Shown: one piece after another, positions 43,899 to 61,333 of the stretch
How positions within the stretch are numbered: position 1 is the first letter of the stretch
Layout of the letters: each line of letters starts with the position of its first letter
Source of the DNA: Sanderia malayensis
Taxonomy: Eukaryota; Cnidaria; Scyphozoa; Semaeostomeae; Pelagiidae
Assembly (NCBI GenBank): GCA_013076295.1
Contig: RQOL01000861.1
Coordinates: forward strand, 1,922,001-1,986,000
Direction of reading: 5' to 3'
Length of the DNA: 64,000 nt
Notes under the pieces: model-generated
The model's database searches: none
Told to the model about the DNA's origin: nothing
The model's input: the letters and a program-made list of their open reading frames with translations, nothing else
Program-made: the position numbers and the translations under genes

Positions 43899-44657
43899 GC
43901 AATCAATTTTTTTCATTCACGTTTTGCTCGTTGTTGGATAATTGGATAGACTTTATTGACATTATTTAAAATAATACTTTTAGATATTATGAAATATCCA
44001 CTTCATGGAATCTGTTTGTGTTTTTTAAAGGAAATTCTGAATTTCTGATTGTTACTTGGATCAATTTCAGATGACATTAGTTAATCAAAGGGGCCTGTAT
44101 TTCTATTTGAGCCTTTTAATCAGACTGAAACCCTTTTAACAACTATCCTGTTGGCTACAGTGCCACACCACGTAAATTGCAAAGATGAAAGCCATTAACT
44201 TCACCTGCAGTTAACTTTTAGAATACCCTTATAAATGTTATGAAGTAATATTAAAGAATGGCTTACCATCACATGAAAGATATATGAGAAAACTTTGCAT
44301 ACTTCATTTTCTTTTATGAAAACATAGTTTATTGTCCATCAGGGGACCCCACTGCATGCCCCAAAGAACAGAATACTATTAACCACCTTTACTTGCCTTC
44401 AAGCTCATCAAAATAACTTTGACAAAAAAGATGTAATAAAAATAAAAACTTGCCTTAAATTACTTGTTGAATATATGAAACAATTAATAATTGCCAAATT
44501 ATAGAATAACAAAGACTAAACAATTTCAATAATAATAAGTTTTTACAAAAATGATCACGTAATTGCTATAATCAGTTTAAAGGTTTGGAAAAGTAGATCT
44601 TACCACATCAATGCACTTAGCTTCAAAGCTGTGATAAATAATTCCCAAAATTGTTGA
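43899..44657. other. Intergenic gap between convergent PSMD7 and CHMP2A
   Basis: AT-rich sequence holding the 3' ends of both genes. No exon, RNA gene or repeat was recognised. Confidence 0.5.
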
Positions 44658-46827
44658 TTATTCTCTTCGCAAATTGTCCAACCTAAAAACAAAATGAAAA
44701 AAACTCTCAATGAACTTTAGTGCAACAAAACATAAATAATAGCAAAATCTCCAACCATTGTAAATAAAATTCCTGCTACCTCAAGGTTTTATTATATCCT
44801 GATTTCACTTCAGTTCACAACATAAAATATTGAACATTTATTCCCCCCACCCCCTTCCCCACTCCCCCTTCCCCCCACCCCCTTCCCCACTCCCCCTTCC
44901 CCCCACCCCCTTCCCAGGCTTGTAGGTGCAGGCTTGTAACAGTCCCAAATGTCCCAGGAATATTTTGCAAATTGTAGTTGCATTGAATGCATAGCAAATT
45001 GTAGCACAAATGCATCTATGAGATGAATGCTGCTATTACTAGCTACTGTGATACAATGCCAGAAATACCTTGCTTGCAAATCAGCATCTGCATCGGATAC
45101 AGCAGAAGCTTGTTGAGCTGTTTTCCCTTGTGATGCAGCCAATGCACCTCCTGCTTCCGGCAATCCAGACAACTAAAAACAAATCATTATTTTAACACAA
45201 AACTCTGATACTTCAACAACGAATGATTAAGAATCTATAGGAATCATGAATCTATTCTCTGATACATCATGGGAATATCTCACTACTTTTTGCAACTAAT
45301 GAGATTTTTAAAATTTAGCATGACATACCTGATCAGTCAGGCTAAGACCCAACTCGTCAAGAACTTGATTCACCACTGCCTCACTATAATAAAAAATTAG
45401 GATAAAATAACTCAAAATAATCCTATTTATTTTCACATCATATAGTTATAGTTAAGTTGTGATTATAATTATAATAATTTATAATTACCTTTCTTCGTCA
45501 TCATCCTCATCTCCCATTGCATCATCAATCGCATCGTTCATCATTTCCTCTTTCATGTCCATGATCTCAGACTAAAATAACAATAGGGCTCAATAGATTT
45601 CTTACACCTAAAAGCTTTTGTTGAGTCTGAGAAACTTGGTACTTATCTAAAACTGCATTTATTAGAATCCTGTAAATTTAAGAGATGCAATCGAAATATG
45701 CACTATTACAAACCTGCTTTTCAAATTCCATCATGATCTTTTGAATTTCTGGAAGCTTCAACTGTTTGTTCATCTGTGCCATGGTCTAAAAACAATTAAC
45801 AACATCAAATATAGCTCTTTCAAAGAAAAAACATGTTATGACTTGGTCAAGACAAAAAGGTAGCTAGTAGAGGGGGGCTGGGTGGGGAGGAATGGGCTCT
45901 TTTTCGACACTTGCATTGGCACAATAGGACAAGCACAGTAGCAAATGAAGTGAAGCAAATCGCTCTGAGAATGAGGTAAATCTGTTCACAAGCGTCAATG
46001 ACGATATACACAGACCAAAACTGAATAGATAATGATGATCCAGAGAGCGAATATATTCCAAGAAATCCAGCATCTGGCAACCCCATAATCTGTCTCTTCC
46101 GTCAGCAAAATAGATTTTAATATTGATCACAAATATTAAAATATGATTGTGTTATACCTTTGCGCAACCTTTCATCGCAGTAGCCATTGCACTATTCGAT
46201 CTGAGGGTCTGAAAAATAATAATGATCATTTGTGACCAAATGTGCTTGAAAACACAATTATCTATTATATGAAGGTATAATGGTTATAGCAATACCTGAA
46301 TTTTCAACGATACTGCCTGGAGGTTGGCTTTCATGAGAATGAACTTCTTGACATAACGTCTTGTTCTTACAAGGTCTTTTGCCATAATTTTCACAGCATC
46401 CTGCAATATAATAAAACATTAATTAAAAAAGCTTTTGTAACTAAAATTTGTTCATCAAAATTCGATCATTGTCTTTCATTGCGTTGACTGACAATTTTAT
46501 ACATACTGTGAACATATTAAAGGGATAACTTTACCATTTGTCCCTGCTTTGCCATTTTCTTAATGTCGTTTATAACCTTCTTTTCCTGGTTTTCCATTTT
46601 TGTCCTTTCTCGATCGAGATCTCTTTGAAAAAATTAGCAAAAAATAACATGTTGAAATATATAAGATAGGATATTGCGTCTTGCTGAATTCAATTTCGGA
46701 AAGTTCAGTTGATAAAGTCAGAAGATTATTCGATCAATTTTCATTACCTTATAGCTCGGTTCAAAGATCTCTGATGTTGCCTCAACATTTGTTCTGGAGT
46801 TTTTTTCTTTCCAAACAGCCACTCCAT
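44658..46827 (-). CDS. CHMP2A: Charged multivesicular body protein 2a (ESCRT-III)
   Basis: Nine exons: 46827-46748, 46622-46535, 46400-46296, 46208-46158, 45785-45714, 45571-45489, 45383-45329, 45172-45069 and 44682-44658, encoding 220 aa (human 222). It is an ESCRT-III subunit that polymerises on membranes with CHMP3/4 and recruits VPS4. The sequence starts MEWLFGKKKTPEQMLRQHQR, a CHMP2A hallmark. The basic N-terminal helices (KKVINDIKKMAKQGQMDA) and LVRTRRYVKKFILMKANLQA follow. The acidic region is DDAMGDEDDDEESEAVVNQV. The last residues (ADLQARLDNLRRE) form the MIM1 motif that binds the VPS4 MIT domain. The final exon encodes only eight residues. Intron 8 contains a C-rich tandem repeat (44840-44918). 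Confidence 0.96.
44840..44918. repeat. C-rich tandem repeat, about 30 bp unit
   Basis: The unit ccccttccccactccccctt plus ccccccaccc is repeated nearly perfectly about 2.5 times in the last CHMP2A intron. The G-rich complement (sense strand of the gene) could form G-quadruplexes. Confidence 0.85.
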
Positions 46828-47079
46828 TTTGCTTAAATGAACCTTTATCCTTCCAACAACAAGTAATCGAAATCAAATATCAATATCTTCCCCAATAAAT
46901 AACAGTCTTATAATTTAATATGATAACCGAAAACAACTGAAGTAATCAATATTTGAACAACTTCCACTCTTGAGTATTTTTCATCATAGGCCAAGGAAGT
47001 AACATGATAAAAATAGAAATAATCGTCATTGAGAAAGTGAACGAAATCAACAGTCAAGATAAGGTTCAAACAAGGCTTT

Positions 47080-48240
47080 TGAAGGCGGGGGCTCGAGCAG
47101 GGTTAGGGGAGACTTGTTGGGCGTTGGGCTAAGGTTAGGGATAGAGTTAAGGGAAGCCTTAAGGTGGGTGTAACTGCGCAGTGCCATTTTTAGTCCACTG
47201 CGCAGGAGTATATATGATGTGTTGATACTTGGGGTTAGGCATAGGGTTGGGGTTAGGCTTAGGGTTAGGGTTAGGCTTAGGGTTAGGGTTAGGACTGGAA
47301 GGCTAAAGGTGGGTGTCACTGCGCAGTAACATATTTGGTCCACTGCGCAGGAGTATATATGATGTGTTGATACTTAGGGTTAAGCTTAGGGTTAGGCTTG
47401 GGGTTTAGGGTTAGGGTTAGGGCTGGAAGCCTAAAGGTAGGTGTAACTGCGCAGTGCCATATTTGGTCCACTGCGCAGGAGTATATATGATGTGTTGATA
47501 CTTGGGGTTAGGCATAGGGTTGGGGTTAGGCTTAGGGTTAGGGTTAGGACTGGAAGGCTAAAGGTGGGTGTAACTGCGCAGTGCCATATTTGGTCCACTG
47601 GGCAGGAGTACATATGATGTATTGATACTTAGGGTTAAGCTTAGGGTTAGGCTTAGGGTTAGGGTTGGGGCTGGAAGCCTAAAGGTGGGTGTAACTGCGC
47701 AGTGCCATTTTTAGTCCACTGCGCAGGAGTATATATGATGTGTTGATACTTGGGGTTAGGCATAGGGTTGGGGTTAGGCTTAGGGCTAGGGTTAGGACTG
47801 GAAGGCTAAAGGTGGGTGTAACTGCGCAGTGCCATATTTGGTCCACTGCGCAGGAGTATGTATGATGTATTGATACTTAGGGTTAAGCTTAGGGTTAGGC
47901 TTAGGGTTAGGGTTAGGGCTGGAAGCCTAAAGGTGGGTGTAACTGCGCAGGGCCATTTTTAGTCCACTGCGCAGGAGTATATATGATGTGTTGATACTTG
48001 GGGTTAGGCATAGGGTTGGGGTTAGGCTTAGGGTTAGGGCTGGAAGGCTAAAGGTGGGTGTAACTGCGCAGTAACATATTTGGTGCATTGCGCAGGAGTA
48101 CATATGATGTGTTGATACTTAGGGTTAAGCTTAGGGTTAGGCTTAGGGTTAGGGTTAGGGCTGGAAGCCTAAACGTGAGTGTAACTGCACAGTACGATAT
48201 TTGGTCCACTGCGCAGGAGTACATATTACGTGTTACGTGT
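47080..48240. repeat. Telomere-like dimeric satellite array
   Basis: Nine units with the anchor aactgcgcag start near 47171, 47316, 47444, 47571, 47692, 47819, 47940, 48061 and 48182, so the period is 121-128 bp after the first. Each unit has two ctgcgcag palindromes about 23 bp apart, then gatgtgttgatactt, then a run of ttaggg and its variants. Two unit types alternate: type A has ggggttaggcatagggttgg, and type B has agggttaagcttagggtta. The real repeat is therefore a dimer of about 248 bp. The open frames on the complement are shadows of the repeat. Confidence 0.93.
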
Positions 48241-48344
48241 TGATACTAGGACTGGCCTATGAACTTGCAGAAATAAACGATAATTAATTGTTGAAAAAGT
48301 AAACTAACCATAACTAATCAGTAAAATATACATAACATAATACT

Positions 48345-48560
48345 TTAGAGATTAGAATGTTTCTTTGAGGTTTTTAATTGAAATTATCAATGTACTTTGA
48401 CTTCAAAATGTGTTACTAACTGCAGGAGTATTGTCCGCCATTTTGTAGGAGGGTTGGAGGGTTGGCTGGACATTTTTGCTTCACCCGCAATCAGTGTTCA
48501 CGGGCTATACAATAGGAGCATCGGCCGTTACCCCTCCGGGTTATCTTATATCCTATCTCT
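48345..48560. repeat. Dispersed repeat, copy 2
   Basis: Shares attagaatgtttctttgagg, ttttaattgaaa, aatgtactttgactt and ggagggttggagggtt in order with 12490-12700. It directly follows the satellite array. Confidence 0.65.
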
Positions 48561-49676
48561 GAGGTTAATACTTGGGGTTGGGGGGTTCGAGCCCCTCCAA
48601 GTCACAAAACTTGTCAGCATGTTGTTCAGTAGCAGACGAACATTCAGGCAACCATGACCTTCAAATGGCTGTGTCATGAAACTCGAGAGCTCCCTTGTTT
48701 TTAAAGAAATTCTTTTTATAGACTAAGATATAGCGTAACATTTCTTGTACCCCCCAAATAGGCCGTCGCCTGTCCCTTGCTATCTTGCACTTCCGTTGCA
48801 CATATCGCGAGACTAAGAAATTTTCATGCAGAAACGTAGTTTGCGATGTAGCTAATAAGATGCAAAAAAACCCCCATTCGTAAGTGTGCACAATAGCGTG
48901 AAATCGGGGGGCAAAGTTACGACTCAAATGATGACGTCATCAATTTTCTAAAATAATGAATATATCGCCTCAAATACTCAAAAGTAACAGAAAATGCATA
49001 TTATGCTTTTCTCTTTCATTAATTAATGATGTTTAGCAAAAGCATTACACCAGGTTAGTATTTATGGGGGCTGGGAACACAAAAGCTTTCATGTAGCTGC
49101 GGAGGAGCATTTGGTAAAACAGAAGTTATATGGATAATTTATTACGGCCTTCGCTGCTAATTTTTCATAAAAGCCCACATTAAAACTCAAATCCACACCT
49201 TATTTAATGTAATAACCCGTCCAATTCCAGTGATGTAGCAAAAGGGGGCACTTGCCCCCAGAGCGCTGGGTTCAAATGGGCACAAAATCTCCAAATTTTC
49301 CAAAAATCTTCTTTATCTGGGTGGATTTTCTAGATTTATTATACAATGTAAAGAAAATTCCGGAAAAATTGTCAATTTGGGCGAATGGATTGGCAAGGTA
49401 CTAAGTATGGGAATTGTAATAAAAGCTAGTAAAGCAAGCTGTCCCCAGAGGCATGCGGGGTAATAGGGTAACCTGGATTCTATGGAACTCTGGCTCCCAA
49501 CACTCTACTGCTTTTGCTCACAGTTTAGTGGTACCCGCTGCCAGGGGCGTAGAGAGCATAGTCAGCCCCGGGGGTAAACATTATTTTGGCGCCCCCACAG
49601 GAGCGTAGAGAGGGGGGTTAGAGGGGGTGGTAGGTCCAGGGCCCGGGCCCTGAAGGGTCCGGTAAATTCTGTCTGC

Positions 49677-49803
49677 CTAATTTTTTTATTTTTATGTGCA
49701 ATAATTCTTCTTCGAGCGCCATTTTACTTATTTCATCTCCGTATCTTTTGCCAAATTTAACGCACGCATCGTGAAATACTTCATCAGAAAGCTCCACCTT
49801 TCA
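49677..49803 (-). pseudogene. Inverted duplicate of an internal transposase segment
   Basis: Read on the minus strand this stretch parallels 50149-50262 on the plus strand, with shared words gagctttctga and gcgttaaatttggcaaaag. The translated fragment resembles ELSDE, KFGKRYG and LEEE of the plus-strand frame. It is a second, oppositely oriented fragment of the same transposase type. Confidence 0.7.
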
Positions 49804-49813
49804 AAGGAACCAG

Positions 49814-50650
49814 GTGATGCAAGCAAGAAAAGCAACTATCGATGTTGAAGTTGCCGATCTCCAGAGTCTTGTCGCCGACCTGATGCAACTCCGCGAGAAA
49901 TGGCTTCAAATTGTTGACGAGGGCATTTTAGTTGCCACTGCCATGAGCATTTCTGCTGAATTTCTAACAGAGCGTAAACATATGCGCTCATTACTCGAGG
50001 ATCCTGAAGACAGCCAGTCAAGCATTCATGGAAGTGCTTTCAAACGTGAAGTATTTTACATTTCTATAGAACTGATTCTTGCAGGAATAACAACACGCTA
50101 TGAAGCTGCATATCACATCAATGAGCTTTTCTCTTTTCTTTGGCAATATCTGGAGCTTTCTGACGAAGCAATTCACGATGCGCGCGTTAAATTTGGCAAA
50201 AGGTACGGACATGACAGCAGTCCAGTGGTACTCGAAGAAGAAGTAGTGCACATGAAAACCGTGGATATTACAAGTTTTGGGGAGAAAGCACTGAATCCTC
50301 ACGCGCTTCTGAACCAGATAGCAAGGTTTCACCTGGAAGAAATATTCTACAATGTTCGCACTGCCCCCAGAATATTTTGTACGTTGTCTGTGACAGTTGC
50401 ATCAGCAGAGCGCTTCTTCAGCAAACTCAAGCTGATAAAAAACTTTTTGCAAAGCACGTTGACTCAGGAAAAGCTGACAGATCTTGCAGTGTTGAGCATT
50501 GAAAGTGACATTGCAAAAACTCTTGATTTTAAGGACATCATAAACGACTTCGCAAACATGAAAGCTCGCAAGCTACTGTTTCAAGTATCGTCAACCATTA
50601 CAGCAGGAAACTATGTTAAATATTGTATCTTTGCAACAATAGCCAGATAG
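49814..50650 (+). pseudogene. hAT transposase, C-terminal part only
   Basis: An open frame of 278 codons. Residues about 165-250 match the hAT C-terminal dimerisation region, with HLEEIFYNVRTAPRIFCTLS, then VTVASAERFFSKLKLIKNFL and LTQEKLTDLAVLSIE. This is typical of the transposase family close to ZMYM1-like proteins. The zinc finger and most of the catalytic domain are absent, so it cannot be a complete transposase. It is still open over 800 bp, implying recent insertion. It sits inside hAT-like ends, within the loop of the long-inverted-repeat element. Confidence 0.8.
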
Positions 50651-51600
50651 TCGCATCCCAATTCTAAATTACTTAATCCTTGCAGTTTATGTAGAATCAA
50701 TACTATGGCTGCTGCACAATTGCAAAACTGAGTGACTGAATAGTGACTGAAAAGCATTGAATAGCATTGAAGAAAAAAGCAGTGGTTTGAAGGGTGTGGT
50801 TTATTGTAAAAAGGGGTGGTCCACTGTAAAAGGGCGTGGTACCCAAACATTTTTTGCCTACGGCGCTATAGGGCCAGTCCCTCCGCTTCGCTCAGGAGCC
50901 CAGGCCGTCTCTCCACGGCCCTGCGCCTCCATAGAAATCATATAATCGCAGCTTGTCCTATCCATTCGCCCAAATTGACAACTTTTCCCGACATTTTTTT
51001 AAATTATATAATAAATCTGAAAATCCACCCAGATAAAGAAGATTTTTGGAAAATTTGGAGATTTTGTGCCCATTTAAACCCAGCGCTCCGGGGGCAAGTG
51101 CCCCCTTTTGCTACATCACTGGAATTGGACGGGTTATTATTTTAAATAAGGTGTGGATTTGAGTTTTAATGTGGGATTTTATGAAAAATTAGCAGCGAAG
51201 CCCGTAATAAATTATCCATATAACTTCTGTTTTACCAAATGCTCCTCCGCAGCTACATGAAAGCTTTTGTGTTCCCAGCCCCCATAAATACTAACCTGGT
51301 GTAATTCTCTTGCTAAACATGATTAATTAGTGAAAGAGAAAAGCATAATATGCATTTTCTGTTACTTTTGAGTATGTGAGGCGCTATATTCATTATTTTA
51401 GAAAATAGATGACGTCATCATTTGAGTCGTAGCTTTGCCCCCCGATTTCACGCTATTGTGCACACTTACGAATGGGGGGTTTTTTGCATCTTATTAGCTA
51501 CATCGCAAACTACGTTTCTGCATGAAAATTTCTTAGTCTTGCGATATGTGCAACGGAAGTCCATTTTAAAGCAAGATAGAAAGCCACAGGCGACGGCCTA

Positions 51601-53185
51601 AAAGTACTGACGGATAAGACGACATTTTTTGGGGGGAGTGAGAGATGGGATGGTGTGAACAGGGAAGAGAACTTTACAGAAAGATAGCATACCTGTTCAT
51701 GAGACTTTTTCAAGTCTTGGGTACTTTTAATGGAACCTTAAGAACAACATGAGAAATGTTGCACTTTTCTTTTTAATATCAAAGATGACAAGATGACTTG
51801 TGAGCTATGCAAAACACAAAATCACAAGAAAAACATCGAACGATGACGAATACATTTTTTTTTATAAGAACACTGAGGCTCGATAAAACAAAGGTGATTT
51901 TAGATTTTTTTCATTTCAGCAAAAAACCCTGCAAATTCTAAACCAAATTGTACTGTAATGCATATAGTTTCCCAAATATTTCAGGAAAAGACCAATCATA
52001 GAATAAGAACACTTTTAAGAACATTCGAGCCTCAAATTATGAAAAAATTAAGAACATCGAACGTCGGCAAACATTACCTGGTTCTTATAAAAGAAAAGGA
52101 GCGTAATTCAAAATTACTTCTCCGGTTGGGAGCATGAAATGTTGTAATCGCCGACTTCCTATGTTACTTTTTATTTTTAACAAGTATATGTGTACAAATA
52201 TAGGAACGGCCTGCGCCCTGACAGTTTCACTGCTGCGTTGCAAGCTAAATGCATTGCTCAATTCTTTTGTTTAAAAATTCATGCACGGCGTTGGCTGAGT
52301 TTAAGAATACCAAACTGTACTACTCCACACCAGATTTCGATTCCATCCCGAAATAGTTCGAATGGGATGTAAAAAACATCTGATCTGTCTGATCATTCGC
52401 GTTAATTCTCAACATAAAAGTTAAAAATATATTCAGTCAGGAAGAATATAATTTTTGAGAATACATTTCTATTTCTCCCAGAGTCGTGTGCATGCACAAC
52501 GACGCTTGATCCCTTGATTTTACTGATTTTTCTAATCAAATGTGTATTTTATCCAATCAAATGTGGTCAAGAAATTATGCATGTGATCAAAAGCTGTGCA
52601 TGTGATCACTTTCTGGAGTGAGTGACACACATTGTGCTTTTGCATGTGATCACAAAAAGTATATTATTTAGTGCATGTGTTGCATTGAGTTGAATGCGTA
52701 TTATTTTTAGCACGGGTCGACTTAGCCTTAACTCCTTCGTATAACTTTAAATCTTTGGACAGAACAATCTTGCGGTGGAATATGCAAATATAACCATTCT
52801 AAAAATTTCCAGATCCTATTAATATAACAAATGTTCTTTGCTTTTTACACTTGCTTTGTTTGCAAAGTATGAAACCACCTGTGTTGCTATCTCAAATTCT
52901 CACAAAGGTTGCGATTATGATAGCCAAAATAACGACCCCCAGCACGGTGAACAATCTGTCCATGCCATGCATAAACGAATTTGCCTATCGCAAGAAGATA
53001 GTTCTCTTCTGCATGAGATAGAAGAAATCAAGGGATTATTATTTTCCTTGCTTATCTACAGTTTTAGGCTCGTATATAGGCCACAACAATCATATTAAAG
53101 TAAAATACAAACAACCGAATGAGATCTTGTATTCTACGAATCAAAATATACTGTTTTACGACTCTTTAAAAAGAACCGGTGAAAT
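51601..53185. other. Gene-poor stretch
   Basis: No exon was recognised. 51857-52095 looks like another inverted-repeat element, starting tttttataagaacactgagg and ending acctggttcttataaaagaa. The words gcatgtgatca and tgcatgtgatcac recur at 52575-52650. Confidence 0.5.
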
Positions 53186-55014
53186 ATGTGCTGCTGCTAT
53201 AAGCTTTTCACTCTTGCTACAAGTTTGGCACTTTGCATCATAGCAACTAAAGGTAAGTATTCATGCATGTATAAAAAATTAAATGCTATAAGTTATAACA
53301 AGTTTGATAATATAACGTATTCTTATTGCATTTATTGGGCAAATGGTCGTTAGCGACCTGCAACAGCTTCCACAAGAGAGAAACAAAGGAAGCAAATATA
53401 AATATTAGTCAGAGGAAACATAATTTATTGGTATTTCGATCGGGAAGTGATCGAAATTTTACGATTAAGAACAACGGCAATTCAACAAGAATGCAAGTAG
53501 AGTACATAATGTAGAAATGCAGCATGAAACATGTTACATAGTTGTTTACATCATGTTGAGCTGAACTTTAAATTAATGAAATAATGCGCAAAATGAGGCT
53601 TTATATTTTTAGAGGCTTTTTGTCAAAAGTGCAGTTGATTTTAAATAAATGTATAATAATAAGCCATGCAAGCAATGAACAGGTTGTTTCTCCCTTGATG
53701 CGGCGATACGAAGCACATTGTTTTGAAAAGCAAATGACAAGAAAACCAATACTTGCTTTCAAATCAGTTTTTCGTGCAATCAAAACATTTCAGTGAATGA
53801 AGAATGACAGTCCAGCATTGATAAAAGTGAGAGGAGAAATTGCTTTCACTGGTGGTGCATACAGAAAGATAATTTATTCTGGGAACTGACAGCAGATCAG
53901 CAACACAGCCACATTTTAGAAATGAAAACGCGAAACAAATATTTGCAGATTATATTTTGCATTGTTAAAAGAAAAATTGTTTTGAAAGAATTACAAATCA
54001 TTATTTGCCTCTCTTGCTATATTATTCTGCTAAAGCTAAAAAACGAACTCAATTTATATATAAGTTGTATGAAATATAATTTTCTTCCTCGAAAACAATT
54101 TTTTTAGAAATGTAGTGTCTTGAGTCATGGTTATGAAAAATAGCGCAGTGGTAATGTATTGATTAAAAACAAAAACAGCAAGCTTCGATTTAACAAACGC
54201 TCATAAAAATGCCCTTTTGTTATGGCAGGGTGTGAGACATATGCAAAAACATGAGAGTGTACCAAAAGTGGGGCATGCGGGGGCATTTGGGGGGAGGATA
54301 CGTACTTCCCAGAGCATCTCCCAGGCCCCTACGCCAATAGATATAGCACATCGGCTGTATGCTGGGTTTTTGGCCCTAGTCTCTTGAAGCTATGAGGGCA
54401 TTCCAGTGTCTCCTGTGCAGTATCCAATGTGCTTTGCTGCCCTTCAAGAGAATATACTCTCTTTGTTTTAGGCAATGTTTTTAGCATATCAAGAACATTG
54501 ATCGCTCAAGAAAAAGACCATGTTATCATGATAGCTTATCACAAGAACATGGACATATTAACTAGAAACTTCAACGCTTCTTGGTTTAAGGAAGGCAGAA
54601 GGATTAAATATACTACCTCATCAAAATGGACCTTTAAAGCTAAAGAAACAGAGTTACATATAAATAATGCTCAGATGGAGGATGCGGGAAATTACTCATG
54701 CTATTTGGCATTTGGGGGAAATAAAATGTTTATCACTTATTTCAAATTGGTCATTGAAAGAGGTAAGACAACCCAGATTTCTAATACTACGATAGTTTGC
54801 TATCAATACACTTATGTAGGACTTATAAACGGATTTTTATTTTTCAGAACCGTTACCAATTTGGGCAATAATATTGATTATTTTGGGACTGATACTTTTG
54901 CTAATTGGAGCTTCTCTATATTTCAAGCACAGAAGAAATATAATGGACATGTTGTCAAGAAAGAAGCCAAAAATAGAAGGAACTGCGACGAATGAAACAC
55001 CTTTCCAAGAATAA
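53186..55014 (+). CDS. Small single-Ig-domain type I membrane protein
   Basis: Three exons: 53186-53252, 54472-54762 and 54848-55014 (both junctions phase 1), encoding 174 aa. Exon 1 is a signal peptide (MCCCYKLFTLATSLALCIIA). Exon 2 is one Ig-like domain. The C-strand tryptophan is in NASWFKEGRR, and the F-strand is MEDAGNYSCYLAFG. The B-strand position that normally holds the partner cysteine is in DHVIMIAYHKN and has none, so the canonical disulfide appears absent. Exon 3 encodes a transmembrane helix (WAIILIILGLILLLIGASLY) and a basic 30-residue tail without obvious tyrosine signalling motifs. The phase-1 domain-per-exon layout is typical of cell-surface Ig genes. Adhesion or recognition is possible, but function is unknown. 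AATAAA at 55153-55158. Confidence 0.75.

Positions 55015-61333
<6,319 letters not shown>

Larger units (their letters stand above)
49542..50923 (+). mobile_element. hAT-type DNA transposon relic
   Basis: The left end caggggcgtagagag and right end ctctccacggccctg are imperfect inverted complements of the type found at hAT termini. A second similar end (acaggagcgtagagagg) lies at 49598. No 8-bp target duplication is visible (cccgctgc against cgcctcca). It encloses a truncated transposase frame and is nested in the loop of the long-inverted-repeat element. Confidence 0.55.
48759..51600. mobile_element. Long-inverted-repeat element (about 640 bp arms) with hAT relic in the loop
   Basis: The arm at 48759 to about 49394 is the near-complement of about 50957 to 51600. 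The ends are taggccgtcgcctg and caggcgacggccta. Shared arm words include gacgtcatca, gctgcggaggagcatttggt and ccaattccagtgatgtagca (each read on one arm, complement on the other). The arms are around 90% identical by eye, with small indels such as an extra 10 bp near 51562. No flanking target duplication is evident. A foldback-type or long-terminal-inverted-repeat transposon is likely. The loop (49395-50956) carries hAT sequence, probably a nested insertion. Confidence 0.8.

Noticed and set aside
43650..43916. Antisense frames rich in Phe/Ser/Leu opposite the PSMD7 tail
   Set aside because: Pure shadows of the lysine/aspartate repeat.
47047..47613. Minus-strand frames with repeated LTLTLSLT peptides
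   Set aside because: They are translations of the telomere-like satellite, not genes.
47080..48240. CRISPR-like array
   Set aside because: Units are contiguous satellite monomers with no unique spacers, in a eukaryotic context.
48580..48600. ggttcgagcccc, a match to a tRNA B box
   Set aside because: No A box, acceptor stem or cloverleaf could be built around it, so it is not called a tRNA or SINE.
49814..50650. Intact hAT transposase or domesticated gene
   Set aside because: Only the C-terminal region is present, with no zinc finger and no full catalytic domain, and it sits in nested repeat debris.
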